Notes: generated by a model not told the origin, from the sequence alone. A DNA stretch of 64,000 nucleotides from Ignavibacteria bacterium (GCA_016720145.1 JADJXV010000003.1:124001-188000), one strand, 5' to 3'. Positions 38,395 to 48,382 are shown, counted from the first letter of the stretch. Made by a program: numbers and translations.

Positions 38395-39561
38395 ATGCAA
38401 CTCTATGATGTGATTATAATTGGCGCAGGCGCAGCAGGACTCATGTGCGCCATAGAAGCCGGCAAACGTGGCAAACGCGTACTCCTCATCGAGCATGCCG
38501 AGCAATGCGGCAAGAAAATCCTCATTTCCGGTGGCGGACGTTGTAACTTCACCAATATCAACACCAAACCCGAAAATTTCATCTCCAATAATCCTCATTT
38601 TTGTAAATCTGCCCTTGCAAGGTATACACCGCACGACTTCCTCGAATTAGTTCAAAAGCACAAGATAGAATACTACGAAAAGAAACTAGGACAGCTATTT
38701 TGCAAAGATTCTTCCCGACAAATTCTCCGCCTCCTTCTTGATGAATGTGCTGAGTATTCAGTCGATATTAAAATTAACTGTTCAGTGCAAGATCTTGACA
38801 AACAAGACTATTTCGCCGTCAACACAACACAAGGAATCTATCAATCTCACGCTCTCGTCGTCGCCACCGGCGGACTCTCCATCCCCAAAATGGGAGCGAC
38901 TGACTTCGGCTTGCAAATCGCCCGACAATTCAGAATCCCTATCGTTCCTCCCATGCCGGCACTCGTCCCACTTACCTTCAACAAGGAAGATGCCCATGAT
39001 TTTTCGTCGCTTGCCGGTCTATCGGTTGATTCTCTCGTGAGTACCAATGATTGCAGCTTTCAGGAGAATATCCTCTTTACGCATCGTGGGCTGAGTGGTC
39101 CTGCGATTTTGCAAGTGTCCTCCTACAAACGCCCGCACGAACCTATCACCATTAACCTCTTGCCAGGAATTGACATCCTCCAATCACTTGAAGCGCATAC
39201 GACACCTTTGGATGTGAAAAACTTCCTCGCGCTGCACCTGCCCAAGCGTCTCGCTGATGTACTCAGCGAACGCAGTGGAATAACCAAAAAAGTACATCAA
39301 CTCTCAAAAAATGAACGCGAAACGCTCGCCCGCATGATCCACGAATGGGAGTTCACTCCTGCCGGTACAGAAGGATTCGAAAAAGCAGAAGTAATGGTCG
39401 GCGGCGTGAATACCGATGCACTTTCCTCCAAAACCATGGAAGCCAAATCAGTCCAAGGTCTTTATTTTATTGGAGAAGTGGTCGATGTGACGGGCTGGCT
39501 CGGTGGGTATAATTTTCAATGGGCATGGGCTTCGGGGGCTGCTGCGGGGAGGAGTGTGTGA
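38395..39561 (+). CDS. HI0933/BaiN-type FAD-dependent oxidoreductase
   Basis: A 388-aa flavoprotein. The FAD-binding motif IIGAGAAGLMCAIEAG is at the N-terminus, followed by the family signature KKILISGGGRCNFTN and, near the end, GLYFIGEVVDVTGWLGGYN. The family (HI0933/BaiN/RdsA-like) includes enzymes reported to reduce steroid intermediates, but most members have no known substrate. The length and start are standard. Confidence 0.9.
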   Translation: MQLYDVIIIGAGAAGLMCAIEAGKRGKRVLLIEHAEQCGKKILISGGGRCNFTNINTKPENFISNNPHFCKSALARYTPHDFLELVQKHKIEYYEKKLGQLFCKDSSRQILRLLLDECAEYSVDIKINCSVQDLDKQDYFAVNTTQGIYQSHALVVATGGLSIPKMGATDFGLQIARQFRIPIVPPMPALVPLTFNKEDAHDFSSLAGLSVDSLVSTNDCSFQENILFTHRGLSGPAILQVSSYKRPHEPITINLLPGIDILQSLEAHTTPLDVKNFLALHLPKRLADVLSERSGITKKVHQLSKNERETLARMIHEWEFTPAGTEGFEKAEVMVGGVNTDALSSKTMEAKSVQGLYFIGEVVDVTGWLGGYNFQWAWASGAAAGRSV

Positions 39562-39952
39562 GGGGGGAAGCTCTGAGATTAGAACAAACGAAATTGTAAG
39601 TAACCCTTTAGTCAGACTGAGCTTGTCGAAGTCTCGAACAAATGCCAAATTCTTAAATTGGTAAGCAATTGAACCCTTCGACAAGCTATTAATGACACAT
39701 TTGAAGCTAACAACATAATTATTATATAAATCATATTGTTATTCCATCGCCTTAAATCCTCGTTTGCTTCAACACCCTCAGGGACGCAGAGCTTTGCCCT
39801 TTAAGCCCCTCGTTCTGGCAACCTGTTCAGCAACTGTTAGGTGTTCACCCGTTGAGAACTCAGGGTGACGGAAAACCATTCGCCAAGATTAGAATCCAAA
39901 TAAAAAACGGGGCATTCTACAATGGAATGCCCCGTTTGTATTGATTGAGAAT
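39562..39952. other. Repeat-bearing gap between flavoprotein and giant gene
   Basis: Contains TTCGACAAGCT-type repeats (39611-39635 and 39674-39688, in inverted orientation) and the terminator of the giant gene. No gene is seen. Confidence 0.7.
39905..39937 (-). terminator. Terminator of the giant gene
   Basis: AAACGGGGCATTC and GAATGCCCCGTTT pair perfectly (13 bp) over a 7-nt loop, followed on the minus strand by TTTTTTATTT. It lies 15 bp after the stop of the large exported protein. Confidence 0.92.
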
Positions 39953-42900
39953 TTACCGCACAACCATCAATTTGACAGCCGTCGATACTGTTCCCCGTCT
40001 GAGCTCAATGACATACATACCTGTCGGATAGTCTGTCGTATTGAGTTCGATTGCCTGCGCTCCTGCGTAGAGATGCTGCTCGGAAAGCACTACAAGTTCT
40101 TTACCGAAGCTGTTGACAACTCGCAATGTTACACTTCCATCTTCGGGCATGGTGAAGTTCACGATTGCACGTTCACCGGCCGGATTAGGATAGGCGCTAA
40201 GATCAAAGAATTCACCGGAATTACCGCCAAAATCCTGACTGATTTTCGCCGATGACAATTGCGATGGCTTGAATTGCAGTACTCCGCCTTCGGATGCCAT
40301 GAAATTTCCGTTTGCATTTTCGGCGATGGTAATCACATTATTTGTGAGATTCACCTGATAATTCACCGAAGATTTCATACCGCAGAGCGTGTATTGCGTA
40401 TTGGAAGCACCATTATAATTGATCGATGTCGAGACGACAGGTTGCTGAATCGTACCCGTAGCAACGTTGAAGAGCACGATATTGGCATCAATGCCGGACG
40501 TCATCGATGCGCCGCGCATGGTCGAATTATTGGTCCATACCTCGGTCATTGTTGGCTGGGCAAGATTTGCCTCCCCTACTTTCATCGCCGTAAGGTATGT
40601 CTGTGTAAGGGGATTCGTTGTGTCCCGCATTTCGGTGCGCCAGTGTTTGGACTTGAACATATAATTCAAATCAGGGCTATTTTGCCAGTTGTCGGGATTA
40701 GTATCAAACATAAAATACTTCGTGTATTTAGGCACTGCCGGTGCGAGCGTCGTGAGCCACAGACGGGAATTCCCCTTGTCCTCTCGGAGCGTATTGCCGT
40801 TGATGACAGGTTCATTAGCGAAGTGCCAGCGTAAGTGCTTTTCGTACGGACCATTTGCATGGCTTGACTGCTTGACTTTCACTTGGTCATACACGACGAA
40901 CATACTGTTATTCGGAAGATAGACAAAGTGACGGAAGAACTGTTCAAGTGGACGATTGACCGTATCGGCAAGCGTCACCGACTGACTTTTACCGCTGTGC
41001 CAACCTACATAATTATAAGCACTTGCGAGATCACTTCTGAGGTATGAATAGTTTGGCTTCATGTCATTTATGATCGGACGTTCCATACCATAGCCGTCCT
41101 GTCCTCCTGCTCTACCGCTCGATTTGGGACGATACACTTCCCAATCGTTGAAGAAGAGCGTATTCTTGGCGGCACTTGCTTCTGTATAGTCTAAGCCGTT
41201 TCCATTGACGCCAATACCGTCATCACTTACTTTATAATTACTTGGACTGATAAGGACTTGGTCTTTACCACGAACAATGTGGATGTGCCCTGCATGGAAG
41301 TGCTGATGGTCGGTGCAGTGCGCCGAACCCATTTGTGCTGATGTCCACACGGCGCCAGTATCCCACGATGATCGCATGATATAGTAGGGAATCTCATTCT
41401 TCGGCAAGATACCATTAGGTTTGACGACCGGAATATTATTATAGAGCGTCGTTGCATTTGCCGGAAACGCTGCGCTTTGACGATTGTTATTGCGGAACAT
41501 CATACGTTCCCACGAGCGTAAGTCAGGTATTCTGAGTCCATTAGCATAATCACTCCAGTCATGCTGCGTTGGCGCCCAGTTGGTAAGGAAGTACTGCGCC
41601 TGAGGTCCGACATCCGTGCCTTCAAGCAGGAACGCCAGCCGGCTTGCGAGATTAATCTGGAATCCAATGCCATAATTTCCACCCCAGTCTCCGATTGGAT
41701 CAATCATAAATCGAGCGGGCAGCATGGAGTGTTTGAGGGAATTGAACATCCCTTTGTACCAATGAATATTAGGAGTTATCATATCAATATTCATAGCTGA
41801 CCTAAACGCGAGCGACAAATCGACGAAGTGATTCCCAAAGTCGGAATTACCGTACGACCACCCTTGCGGATTATGCCCACCAGCGAACGGACGTGACTTG
41901 ATTCCTTGCGTATTCTGGTCAATTCCCCAGATATACCCTACCCAGTTTCGGATACCGCCATCGAAATTCTCTTTGCGGTAATCATTTGGAATATCAGTCG
42001 CTTCGAGTAGATTGGATGGTGTGCCGTCGATGCGGTAATGCGACCAGTCGATCAAATGCTGCGCTCTTGGATTGTCACCAAAAGTCGCAAGTCCGAGGAG
42101 TCCGATTCCTAGTACGTGCCCACCATAGTGATTACCATGCGAGTGATTGTTATTCTCGTAGGCAAGTCCGCCTTCTTTGCGCGTACTATCGAACCAAATA
42201 TTAAAGATATTGATGAGCTGTTGCTTTTGCGTGGCGGAGAGTCGGTCATAGCACCAGTCGTAAATCACGGCTGCGGCAGGACCTACATAGCGTGAAGGAT
42301 ACGTATTGGCGAGGTTGAATGGACTCTTATTGCCATGATTATTATCGGCGTCGGCCATCGCGCGCACCATTTCATCACCGAGCGCAACTGCTTTATTACT
42401 ATACGCAGTATCGCCGGTTAATTGATACGCAAGCGCGAGCGGAAGGGCTGCTTCGTACCATTCACCCCCTTGGTAACCGTATTGAATTGTGCCACCGTAC
42501 CAGTTCCATGCCGTCGCATGTTTGTATTGCGTGATCTGGTAGTTTTTATACATATCAGCATCAGCTTTAAGTGCCTGCCAATCTGCGTCGTTGGCTTGTT
42601 TTTTCGAGAGCATGATTTGTTTTACTTCGGGTGTGAGCCAGATACGAGGGTGGGCATAATTAATCCCCGAACCCCATTCATCGGCGCCGATATCGACGGT
42701 AGTGGCGTAAGGACGCGCGCCACCGTCGATGTCCTTAGCGGGTACAGTATTTGGACTTCCGTAGGAATTGGTACCGACATTAATCAGCGAACTTTGCGCG
42801 AGAAGTCTATAATTCATCGATGCAGTGTCCATGAAGTACGGTTCGGTAACCTGCTGACCGGCAAGGATATTTCCATTTCCAAGTGACGGCACATTCCCTT

Positions 42901-45900
42901 TGTCGTTTGGTGGATTGAGAATTGCAAAGTCATTGACTAATGAATACGCGACATCGAGCGTGGAATTCAGCCCTGCCACATACACATCATTATTGCTAAG
43001 CCCATTACCCCACATCAGGTTATTTGCTGATACCACTTTCCCGTCTGTCACGTGAATTGCGTGTCCGCCATTGCCATCAGGGTCAGCACCGGCGGTATTA
43101 TAGACAATGGTATTATTGATAATCTTTGCCGTGCTAAATTTATTATCACCCGCACCATCGACACGGATACCGCCGCCACGCTGATAACTGTAATTCTTAG
43201 CCACGATATTATTGGTAATTGTCGCCGCGACGCCGTCATCAATCATGAGTCCGGCGCCGGAATGACCGGTATTGCGCGTGACGACATTTGCATTAATTGT
43301 CACCGAGACGGATGCTTCGGTGCCCGTGCCGATGACGATGAATCCACCACCCACACCGGAAGTCGTGCCGCCGTAGGATGTATTAAAGGTGTTTTGATCG
43401 AAGGTATTCCCTTCTATTAACCCATTGGTACTCATCGTCATACCACTGCCATGCGATGCGCCTCCGACATTGAGATTCTTCTTCACCGTATTCTTCGAAA
43501 TCTTCGCATACGCATTCGAGGATACACCTGAAATTCTCAATCCGCCGCCGAAGTCATTACCGATATTTTGTTCGACGATGTTATTCTCCACCAGCGTCGT
43601 CGTCGCCGTAACGCTCATTCCCCCGCCTGCCTGCACGCTGTCATAACTCGCATGTGTACTCCAGTGACCATTATGATGAATCCGATTATTCTTAATCGTT
43701 ACCGTGCGGTCACTTGACCAGCCATTGGCTTGAATTCCCGAACGTCCTTCGCTGATATCGAAGCCGTCAATCGTCACGGCAGCTGCATTATAGAACTCAA
43801 ACACCGGTTTAAGTTTATTTGCTGCAATGACATAGCTCGGCTGCGCTGCTTTACCGGTAAACGCTGCATTATAACCGCCGAAGAATTCGTACTGACGGGT
43901 ATTACCATACAAATCGGTCGATGAACCGATATTTTCGGTGTACGTGCCGGCTGCGACATAAATGCGGTATTTGCCCGTTCCACTCGCCGCATTATACGCT
44001 AATGTGATCGTTTTAAATGGATTATTTTTCAAGCCGGTTCCGTTAGCCGCACCGTCATCATCGACATAGAGGTCAGTGATTGAAGCGCCGTTGTTGTTAT
44101 TCGAACCCGAACCGCTGCCCGAGCCGCCGCTTCCGCTGCCCGAACCGCTCCCTGAGCCACCGCTACCGGAGCCGCTACCCGAACCCGAGCCACTACCCGA
44201 ACCGCCACCTGTACCTGTCGTATCGGTAGAGGTCGTGTCGTCATTCATTGCAATGGCAGTAGAGTCAAATTGAAATTGGAGTACTCCTGCAGGTGAAGAG
44301 GTATAAGCACCTGTTGAATCTTGATTTACTACAATATTCGCACCTTGCAGATATGCCTTATACACCGTGTTTGGTTTCACACCGCAGAGCGTATTCATCG
44401 CGTATTTGCTGCCGAGATTGGGGTAATTGGTGGATGTAATCGGCGTCGGGACTTGTCCCGGGCGATTATTGAAGAGCACGATATTTTCCAAGCTATCGGC
44501 TGATTTGATGTACGAACCCATCATCAGTGAGTCATTACTTTGGAGTTTGGCAATGATTGGCTGACCGAGAGTATTAGCGCCTGCCTGCAAGACGGTGAGA
44601 AATGGCAGCGTCAGAGGATTGGTCGAATCGCTCACTTCTGCACGCCATATTGCCGGAGCTTTGAAGAGATAATTATAGCTGCTTCCCCATTTATTGTCGG
44701 GATTATTAGCGAGATTAGTATTTGTAATTGTTGGGAGTTGCGGAAGAACAGTCTTCACATACAACCTCGCATTCGCATTATCAACTTTGAGTAATGTACC
44801 ATTGATGAGAGTCGGTTCGACCGGGAAATGCCAACGTATCCTCTTTTGATACTGTCCATTTGCATTATTCGAATTCTTCGCTTTTACTCGGTCATAGACG
44901 ACAAAGAGATTCTGCGCGCGGAGATAGAGGAAATTCCTATAGAAATACTCTAATTTGCGATTCACCGTATCTGAAATCTGGCGTGGATACTCGTAATTAT
45001 TATACGCGGTTGAGAGATCGGAATGAATGTACGAATACTTATCGTTCTGCCCCTGCGCGATGACTTTATCTTTCCCACCGGCAGTTTGTCCGCCGACTGT
45101 ATTAGATGAATTTGCATTCTGATAATCACCGAAGTCATTGAAAAAGAGCGTGTTATTCGCGCCGGAATGATACGCTCCGCTCAGCCCTAAGCTCGTTACA
45201 CCAAGTCCATTCGCCGACGAACCGTGCCAGGTCGATGGACTCGTGAGCAAGTGGCGATTCCCCTTCGAAATCTGAATATGTCCTGCCTGATAATGCTGAT
45301 ATTCATCATAATTCTGAGCGCCCATGCTTGCAGTCGCCCACACAGCATTGGTGTCCCAAGATGAACGCATCAAGAAGTACGGGAGAGCGCCATTGCCAAC
45401 GCCACCTTGCGGGTAATTCGGAGCAAATCCTGTGTAGGAGAGTGGAAATTGAGCAGGATTACCAAGGACTTTCGTGCGTTTGAAGAAAAATTCTTCCCAT
45501 TCTTTGAGTGGTGGCACGCTGACACCATTAACACTTTTATTCGAAGCAGGAATTTCTGTCCAAGCGAAATCGTGCACTGCCGAACCAAGCGTCGTCGCAC
45601 CAAGCGCCACCGCTAGACGTGCCGGAAGCGAACGGATACTCACCGCGCCGCCTTCGTATTGCCACTCGCCAACAGGGTCAAGCAGCAGTCCACCGGGCAG
45701 AGTTGAATGCTTAAGTGCATGAAAAATCGACGTGATATCATTTTGAAATTGCGCCCTCACATCTTCGCCGGTGGCAGTATTGATAATCATCAAATAATCG
45801 AGCATACGGCTGAAATCTTCGTTGCCGAATTTCCATCCCTGAAAGTACAATCCGCCTTTGAATGGTGCGCCGGTGGCACCTTGCGATGCTGCCGAAACGC

Positions 45901-46714
45901 CATAGCGATTCCCGAAAGATGTTTTCATCGGTCCCGTAAACGCTTGTTTACGATTACTTTGCGGATAATCGCTTGCTGAGAGTAATGCAGATGTTGTGCC
46001 GTCCAAGCGGGTTCGTGCCCAGCTTTCCATGAGCGCTGCGTTTGCATTATCATCATGCGTGGCGTAGCCCATCCAGGCGACTGAGGTCATGTGCGAGGAG
46101 AACCAACTCCCTGTCGAGTAACCGTCTTTTTGGTAGGTCGAGCTGTAGCTTGTGCCGGTGCGGATGAATTGGAACCATTTATTCATCACGGCGATCATAT
46201 TTGCTTTGCGCTGCGCACCGAGCCGGTCATAACACCAGTCGTAAATCACTGCCATTGCAGGTGCTACATTCCGTGCGGGATAGCACCTATTGAGCACGAG
46301 CGGCGATCTTGTCGCAGACGGCATATTATCGGCATCGTTTTCTGCGCGGACCATTTCATCGGCGAGGGCGACGGCTTTATTTGCGTAGGCGGTGTCGCCG
46401 GTCATTTGCCATGCCATGGATAATGTGAAGGCGGCTTCATACCAGCCGCGACCGTCATATTGGTAGAAAATGGAATTATTATACCAATTGGACGAGGTCG
46501 AATACTTGTACTGCACGATGTTTTGCGCGAGCATAGTATTCGCTTTGGTTTGTAATGATGTCCAGGAGGCATCATTTGCATTCATTTTGGCGATGAGTTC
46601 TTGCTTCACCGCGCCGGTCATAAGTAACCGAGGATGGCTCCCGAGAGCCGCTGCCGAGGACGCACCGCCGAGCACCAGCACGGCAGTAAGAGCAGAGAGA
46701 AGAAGTGTTTTCAT
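39953..46714 (-). CDS. Giant T9SS-exported protein: two heparinase-like modules around a beta-helix
   Basis: A 2253-aa exported protein. I start it at ATG 46714, where AGAGG precedes and a textbook signal peptide follows (MKTLLLSALTAVLVLGGASS), rather than at the upstream in-frame start. Module 1 (about 25-830) opens HPRLLMTGAVKQELIAKM. A Gly-Ser linker of some 35 residues follows (about 835-870), then a parallel beta-helix with a DUF1565-like start (YVDDDGAANGTG, about 880-1340). Module 2 (about 1350-2150) opens HPRIWLTPEVKQIMLSKK and repeats module 1 along its length, down to GVLQF near both ends. A Por secretion tail (YPNPAGERAIVNF, then MYVIELRRGT) closes the protein. The modules resemble heparinase II/III- or alginate-lyase-like (alpha/alpha)6 enzymes, so binding or cleaving acidic polysaccharide is the likely job. 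Confidence 0.82.
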   Translation of the reverse strand: MKTLLLSALTAVLVLGGASSAAALGSHPRLLMTGAVKQELIAKMNANDASWTSLQTKANTMLAQNIVQYKYSTSSNWYNNSIFYQYDGRGWYEAAFTLSMAWQMTGDTAYANKAVALADEMVRAENDADNMPSATRSPLVLNRCYPARNVAPAMAVIYDWCYDRLGAQRKANMIAVMNKWFQFIRTGTSYSSTYQKDGYSTGSWFSSHMTSVAWMGYATHDDNANAALMESWARTRLDGTTSALLSASDYPQSNRKQAFTGPMKTSFGNRYGVSAASQGATGAPFKGGLYFQGWKFGNEDFSRMLDYLMIINTATGEDVRAQFQNDITSIFHALKHSTLPGGLLLDPVGEWQYEGGAVSIRSLPARLAVALGATTLGSAVHDFAWTEIPASNKSVNGVSVPPLKEWEEFFFKRTKVLGNPAQFPLSYTGFAPNYPQGGVGNGALPYFLMRSSWDTNAVWATASMGAQNYDEYQHYQAGHIQISKGNRHLLTSPSTWHGSSANGLGVTSLGLSGAYHSGANNTLFFNDFGDYQNANSSNTVGGQTAGGKDKVIAQGQNDKYSYIHSDLSTAYNNYEYPRQISDTVNRKLEYFYRNFLYLRAQNLFVVYDRVKAKNSNNANGQYQKRIRWHFPVEPTLINGTLLKVDNANARLYVKTVLPQLPTITNTNLANNPDNKWGSSYNYLFKAPAIWRAEVSDSTNPLTLPFLTVLQAGANTLGQPIIAKLQSNDSLMMGSYIKSADSLENIVLFNNRPGQVPTPITSTNYPNLGSKYAMNTLCGVKPNTVYKAYLQGANIVVNQDSTGAYTSSPAGVLQFQFDSTAIAMNDDTTSTDTTGTGGGSGSGSGSGSGSGSGGSGSGSGSGSGGSGSGSGSNNNNGASITDLYVDDDGAANGTGLKNNPFKTITLAYNAASGTGKYRIYVAAGTYTENIGSSTDLYGNTRQYEFFGGYNAAFTGKAAQPSYVIAANKLKPVFEFYNAAAVTIDGFDISEGRSGIQANGWSSDRTVTIKNNRIHHNGHWSTHASYDSVQAGGGMSVTATTTLVENNIVEQNIGNDFGGGLRISGVSSNAYAKISKNTVKKNLNVGGASHGSGMTMSTNGLIEGNTFDQNTFNTSYGGTTSGVGGGFIVIGTGTEASVSVTINANVVTRNTGHSGAGLMIDDGVAATITNNIVAKNYSYQRGGGIRVDGAGDNKFSTAKIINNTIVYNTAGADPDGNGGHAIHVTDGKVVSANNLMWGNGLSNNDVYVAGLNSTLDVAYSLVNDFAILNPPNDKGNVPSLGNGNILAGQQVTEPYFMDTASMNYRLLAQSSLINVGTNSYGSPNTVPAKDIDGGARPYATTVDIGADEWGSGINYAHPRIWLTPEVKQIMLSKKQANDADWQALKADADMYKNYQITQYKHATAWNWYGGTIQYGYQGGEWYEAALPLALAYQLTGDTAYSNKAVALGDEMVRAMADADNNHGNKSPFNLANTYPSRYVGPAAAVIYDWCYDRLSATQKQQLINIFNIWFDSTRKEGGLAYENNNHSHGNHYGGHVLGIGLLGLATFGDNPRAQHLIDWSHYRIDGTPSNLLEATDIPNDYRKENFDGGIRNWVGYIWGIDQNTQGIKSRPFAGGHNPQGWSYGNSDFGNHFVDLSLAFRSAMNIDMITPNIHWYKGMFNSLKHSMLPARFMIDPIGDWGGNYGIGFQINLASRLAFLLEGTDVGPQAQYFLTNWAPTQHDWSDYANGLRIPDLRSWERMMFRNNNRQSAAFPANATTLYNNIPVVKPNGILPKNEIPYYIMRSSWDTGAVWTSAQMGSAHCTDHQHFHAGHIHIVRGKDQVLISPSNYKVSDDGIGVNGNGLDYTEASAAKNTLFFNDWEVYRPKSSGRAGGQDGYGMERPIINDMKPNYSYLRSDLASAYNYVGWHSGKSQSVTLADTVNRPLEQFFRHFVYLPNNSMFVVYDQVKVKQSSHANGPYEKHLRWHFANEPVINGNTLREDKGNSRLWLTTLAPAVPKYTKYFMFDTNPDNWQNSPDLNYMFKSKHWRTEMRDTTNPLTQTYLTAMKVGEANLAQPTMTEVWTNNSTMRGASMTSGIDANIVLFNVATGTIQQPVVSTSINYNGASNTQYTLCGMKSSVNYQVNLTNNVITIAENANGNFMASEGGVLQFKPSQLSSAKISQDFGGNSGEFFDLSAYPNPAGERAIVNFTMPEDGSVTLRVVNSFGKELVVLSEQHLYAGAQAIELNTTDYPTGMYVIELRRGTVSTAVKLMVVR
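44106..44210 (-). repeat. Gly-Ser linker-coding repeat
   Basis: A tandem array of hexanucleotide-like GGN-TCN codons encodes about 35 alternating Gly and Ser residues between module 1 and the beta-helix of the giant protein. Synonymous codons vary, so the repeat is kept at protein level. Replication slippage would change linker length in whole residues. Confidence 0.85.
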
Positions 46715-46809
46715 TGTACCTCTTATAAAAACAAAATGTGGAAGAAATGTTGGAAGAATCGATTTTCGATTACAAAACAACAGTTCTGCACTCACAGTTT
46801 GCTCACAGA

Positions 46810-46855
46810 GGGGTGGGGTTTTGGGGGTTGGGGAGGGATTTTTTTTGGGGGGGGG
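46810..46855 (+). other. G-run cluster (possible G-quadruplex)
   Basis: Six G-runs of 4, 4, 5, 4, 3 and 9 bases occur at 46810-46855, separated by 1-9 nt. They lie about 95-140 bp upstream of the giant gene's start codon, on the strand opposite its message. The pattern meets the usual G-quadruplex criteria. The long runs are also prone to sequencing miscounts. Confidence 0.75.
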
Positions 46856-46878
46856 AACTCAAGTTACGTCATTAATGC

Positions 46879-47409
46879 TCATTGCGAAAACATCCAAAAT
46901 CCTGATAACCTAACGATTTCGTCTATGTATTTATCAAAATATAAAGTGTCAATGTTATTCCCAATTCTTCTATATCTTTTTTTAAGGTATAAACAAGGAC
47001 CGTGGTAATACAATCTTGAAATGATTCCATATTTCTGTGAATAAATATAATAGTCTTCCATTGATAAAGAATTATATTTTACTTCAATTAACATAACCAC
47101 ATCAGAGTCAGATTTATCGTACTTACCTACATTTGACAAGGTGAATTTTTCAAACACTAACTTATCTCCGGACACTAACATTTTGAACTTATTTTTAACT
47201 AATTCTTCAATATTACAGTAAAAATTAACGTGCTCAGAATAGTTTTGAATTGAATCTATTTGCATTTTTAATACTTTAAATGTATCGATGTAATCCCCGG
47301 TTGATCTTGTCCCACGTTGATCTTCCCACTCATTAATTATCGATATGTCTTGTGATTGCTGTTCGCATGATGTAATTATGACAAATAGGAATATAAAAAT
47401 ACGCTTCAT
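46879..47409 (-). CDS. Hypothetical small lipoprotein
   Basis: A 176-aa protein with an N-terminal lipobox (MKRIFIFLFVIITSCEQQ; Cys at 15), so probably lipid-anchored. The mature part has alternating charged and aromatic residues (FYCNIEELVKNKFKMLV, VMLIEVKYNSLSMEDYYIY) and no domain I recognise. It lies between the G-run cluster and a repeat-rich gap. The frame is clean and AT-rich. Confidence 0.6.
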   Translation of the reverse strand: MKRIFIFLFVIITSCEQQSQDISIINEWEDQRGTRSTGDYIDTFKVLKMQIDSIQNYSEHVNFYCNIEELVKNKFKMLVSGDKLVFEKFTLSNVGKYDKSDSDVVMLIEVKYNSLSMEDYYIYSQKYGIISRLYYHGPCLYLKKRYRRIGNNIDTLYFDKYIDEIVRLSGFWMFSQ

Positions 47410-47821
47410 TGCTTTTCATTTATAGATATAAAATCAGGAAATTTCACTCGTCCGGGCATTTCTTTGAACTGCACATCCACATTTACACACCAATCGCTAT
47501 GTTCATCAACCTTTTCTATCCACCTCGCCTCAGAAACAGTCAATTCCACCCATACTCCATACATGCCCTACTGCACTATCACCTTGCAACCGTTTCATCG
47601 GCAAGTGTTTACGGACAGTTTAAAATACTGACCAGACGGGAATCACCTGCAAATTTACGAATGCTATCACCTATTTCCGTCCTAAGCAAAGGATTTTGAT
47701 ACGGCTATGTTCATTCTTAAAAATAATCCATCCACTTTCGTTCTTTTTCATAGTTTTGCAGTGATTGAAAATAGAATGGGAATAATTATCTATCTGTAAA
47801 TACCTATACGTTACGACTCTT
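47410..47821. other. Gap upstream of the toxin-antitoxin pair
   Basis: Carries one copy of the R1 stem-loop repeat (47586-47642). No convincing gene; several short frames have no ribosome-binding site or recognisable content. The antitoxin promoter should lie at its right end. Confidence 0.6.
47586..47642 (-). repeat. Stem-loop repeat family R1, copy upstream of TA pair
   Basis: Reads GCAACCGTTTCATCGGCAAG, then TGTTTACGGACAGTTT and ACTGACC on the + strand, which is the reverse complement of the copy at 25571. Stem ACAGT/ACTG with weaker pairing than other copies. Confidence 0.8.
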
Positions 47822-48034
47822 ATGGAAACTAGTACACTTATCTCCGAAATACAGCACCTGCCGCTTACGGAACGTTTTTACATCGTGGAGGAAACTATCA
47901 AGTCGATTAAAAAAGAAGATGTAAAGCTTCAAATGGAATTGGCTGCCAGACAGCTTGCTGAAGATTACAACACCGACACAGAATTAACTGCTTTCACATC
48001 ATTAGATTACGAACATTTCTATGAAGCAAAGTGA
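47822..48034 (+). CDS. Antitoxin of PemK-type module
   Basis: A 70-aa acidic protein (METSTLISEIQHLPLTERFY...) with an N-terminal helical region and a Glu-rich C-terminus, as in small antitoxins of the 'addiction module component' kind that pair with MazF/PemK or RelE toxins. It overlaps the toxin start by 14 bp, the usual translational coupling. The pairing with the PemK gene is the main evidence for function. Autoregulation is expected but no operator was resolved. Confidence 0.75.
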   Translation: METSTLISEIQHLPLTERFYIVEETIKSIKKEDVKLQMELAARQLAEDYNTDTELTAFTSLDYEHFYEAK

Positions 48035-48359
48035 AGTGTGGTTGATTGACCTTGACCCTACTAAAGGTGCTGAAATCCAGAAAACAAGACCCGCCGTGAT
48101 TGTTAATGACGATAGTTTGGGGAAACTCCCTCTCAGAATAATTGTACCAATTACCGACTGGAAGAATCATTATACAGTTGCTCCCTGGATGGTTAAAATC
48201 ACTCCTGACGCCATCAACGGACTTTCGAAAACTTCCACTGCCGATTGTTTTCAACTCGGCTCGGTTTCACACGTTCGTTTAATCAAAAAGCTTGGTGAAA
48301 TCGATACCCTTACCTTCAGTGAAATTAAAGAAGCTCTTAGACAAGTCATGGATTTGTGA
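48021..48359 (+). CDS. PemK/MazF-family toxin endoribonuclease
   Basis: A 112-aa toxin of the MazF/PemK fold that should cut single-stranded mRNA at short sequences. The N-terminal QSEVWLIDLDPTKGAEIQKT-type segment with RPAVIVNDD is the family signature; the conserved Arg (TRPAVIV) and the later ADCFQLGSVSHVRL match. It overlaps the antitoxin frame. The pair is bracketed by two same-direction R1 repeats, suggesting that it entered as a unit. Confidence 0.9.
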   Translation: MKQSEVWLIDLDPTKGAEIQKTRPAVIVNDDSLGKLPLRIIVPITDWKNHYTVAPWMVKITPDAINGLSKTSTADCFQLGSVSHVRLIKKLGEIDTLTFSEIKEALRQVMDL

Positions 48360-48382
48360 TTGTTACGTTTGGGCTTTCTCCT

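Noticed and set aside
44076..44273. Pro-Glu-Leu-rich + strand frame
   Set aside because: It is the mirror of the Gly-Ser linker code in the giant gene; its repeat composition arises from the opposite strand.
46715..46795. Earlier start for the giant protein
   Set aside because: The upstream 27 residues would precede and mask a textbook signal peptide; the downstream ATG has an AGAGG site.
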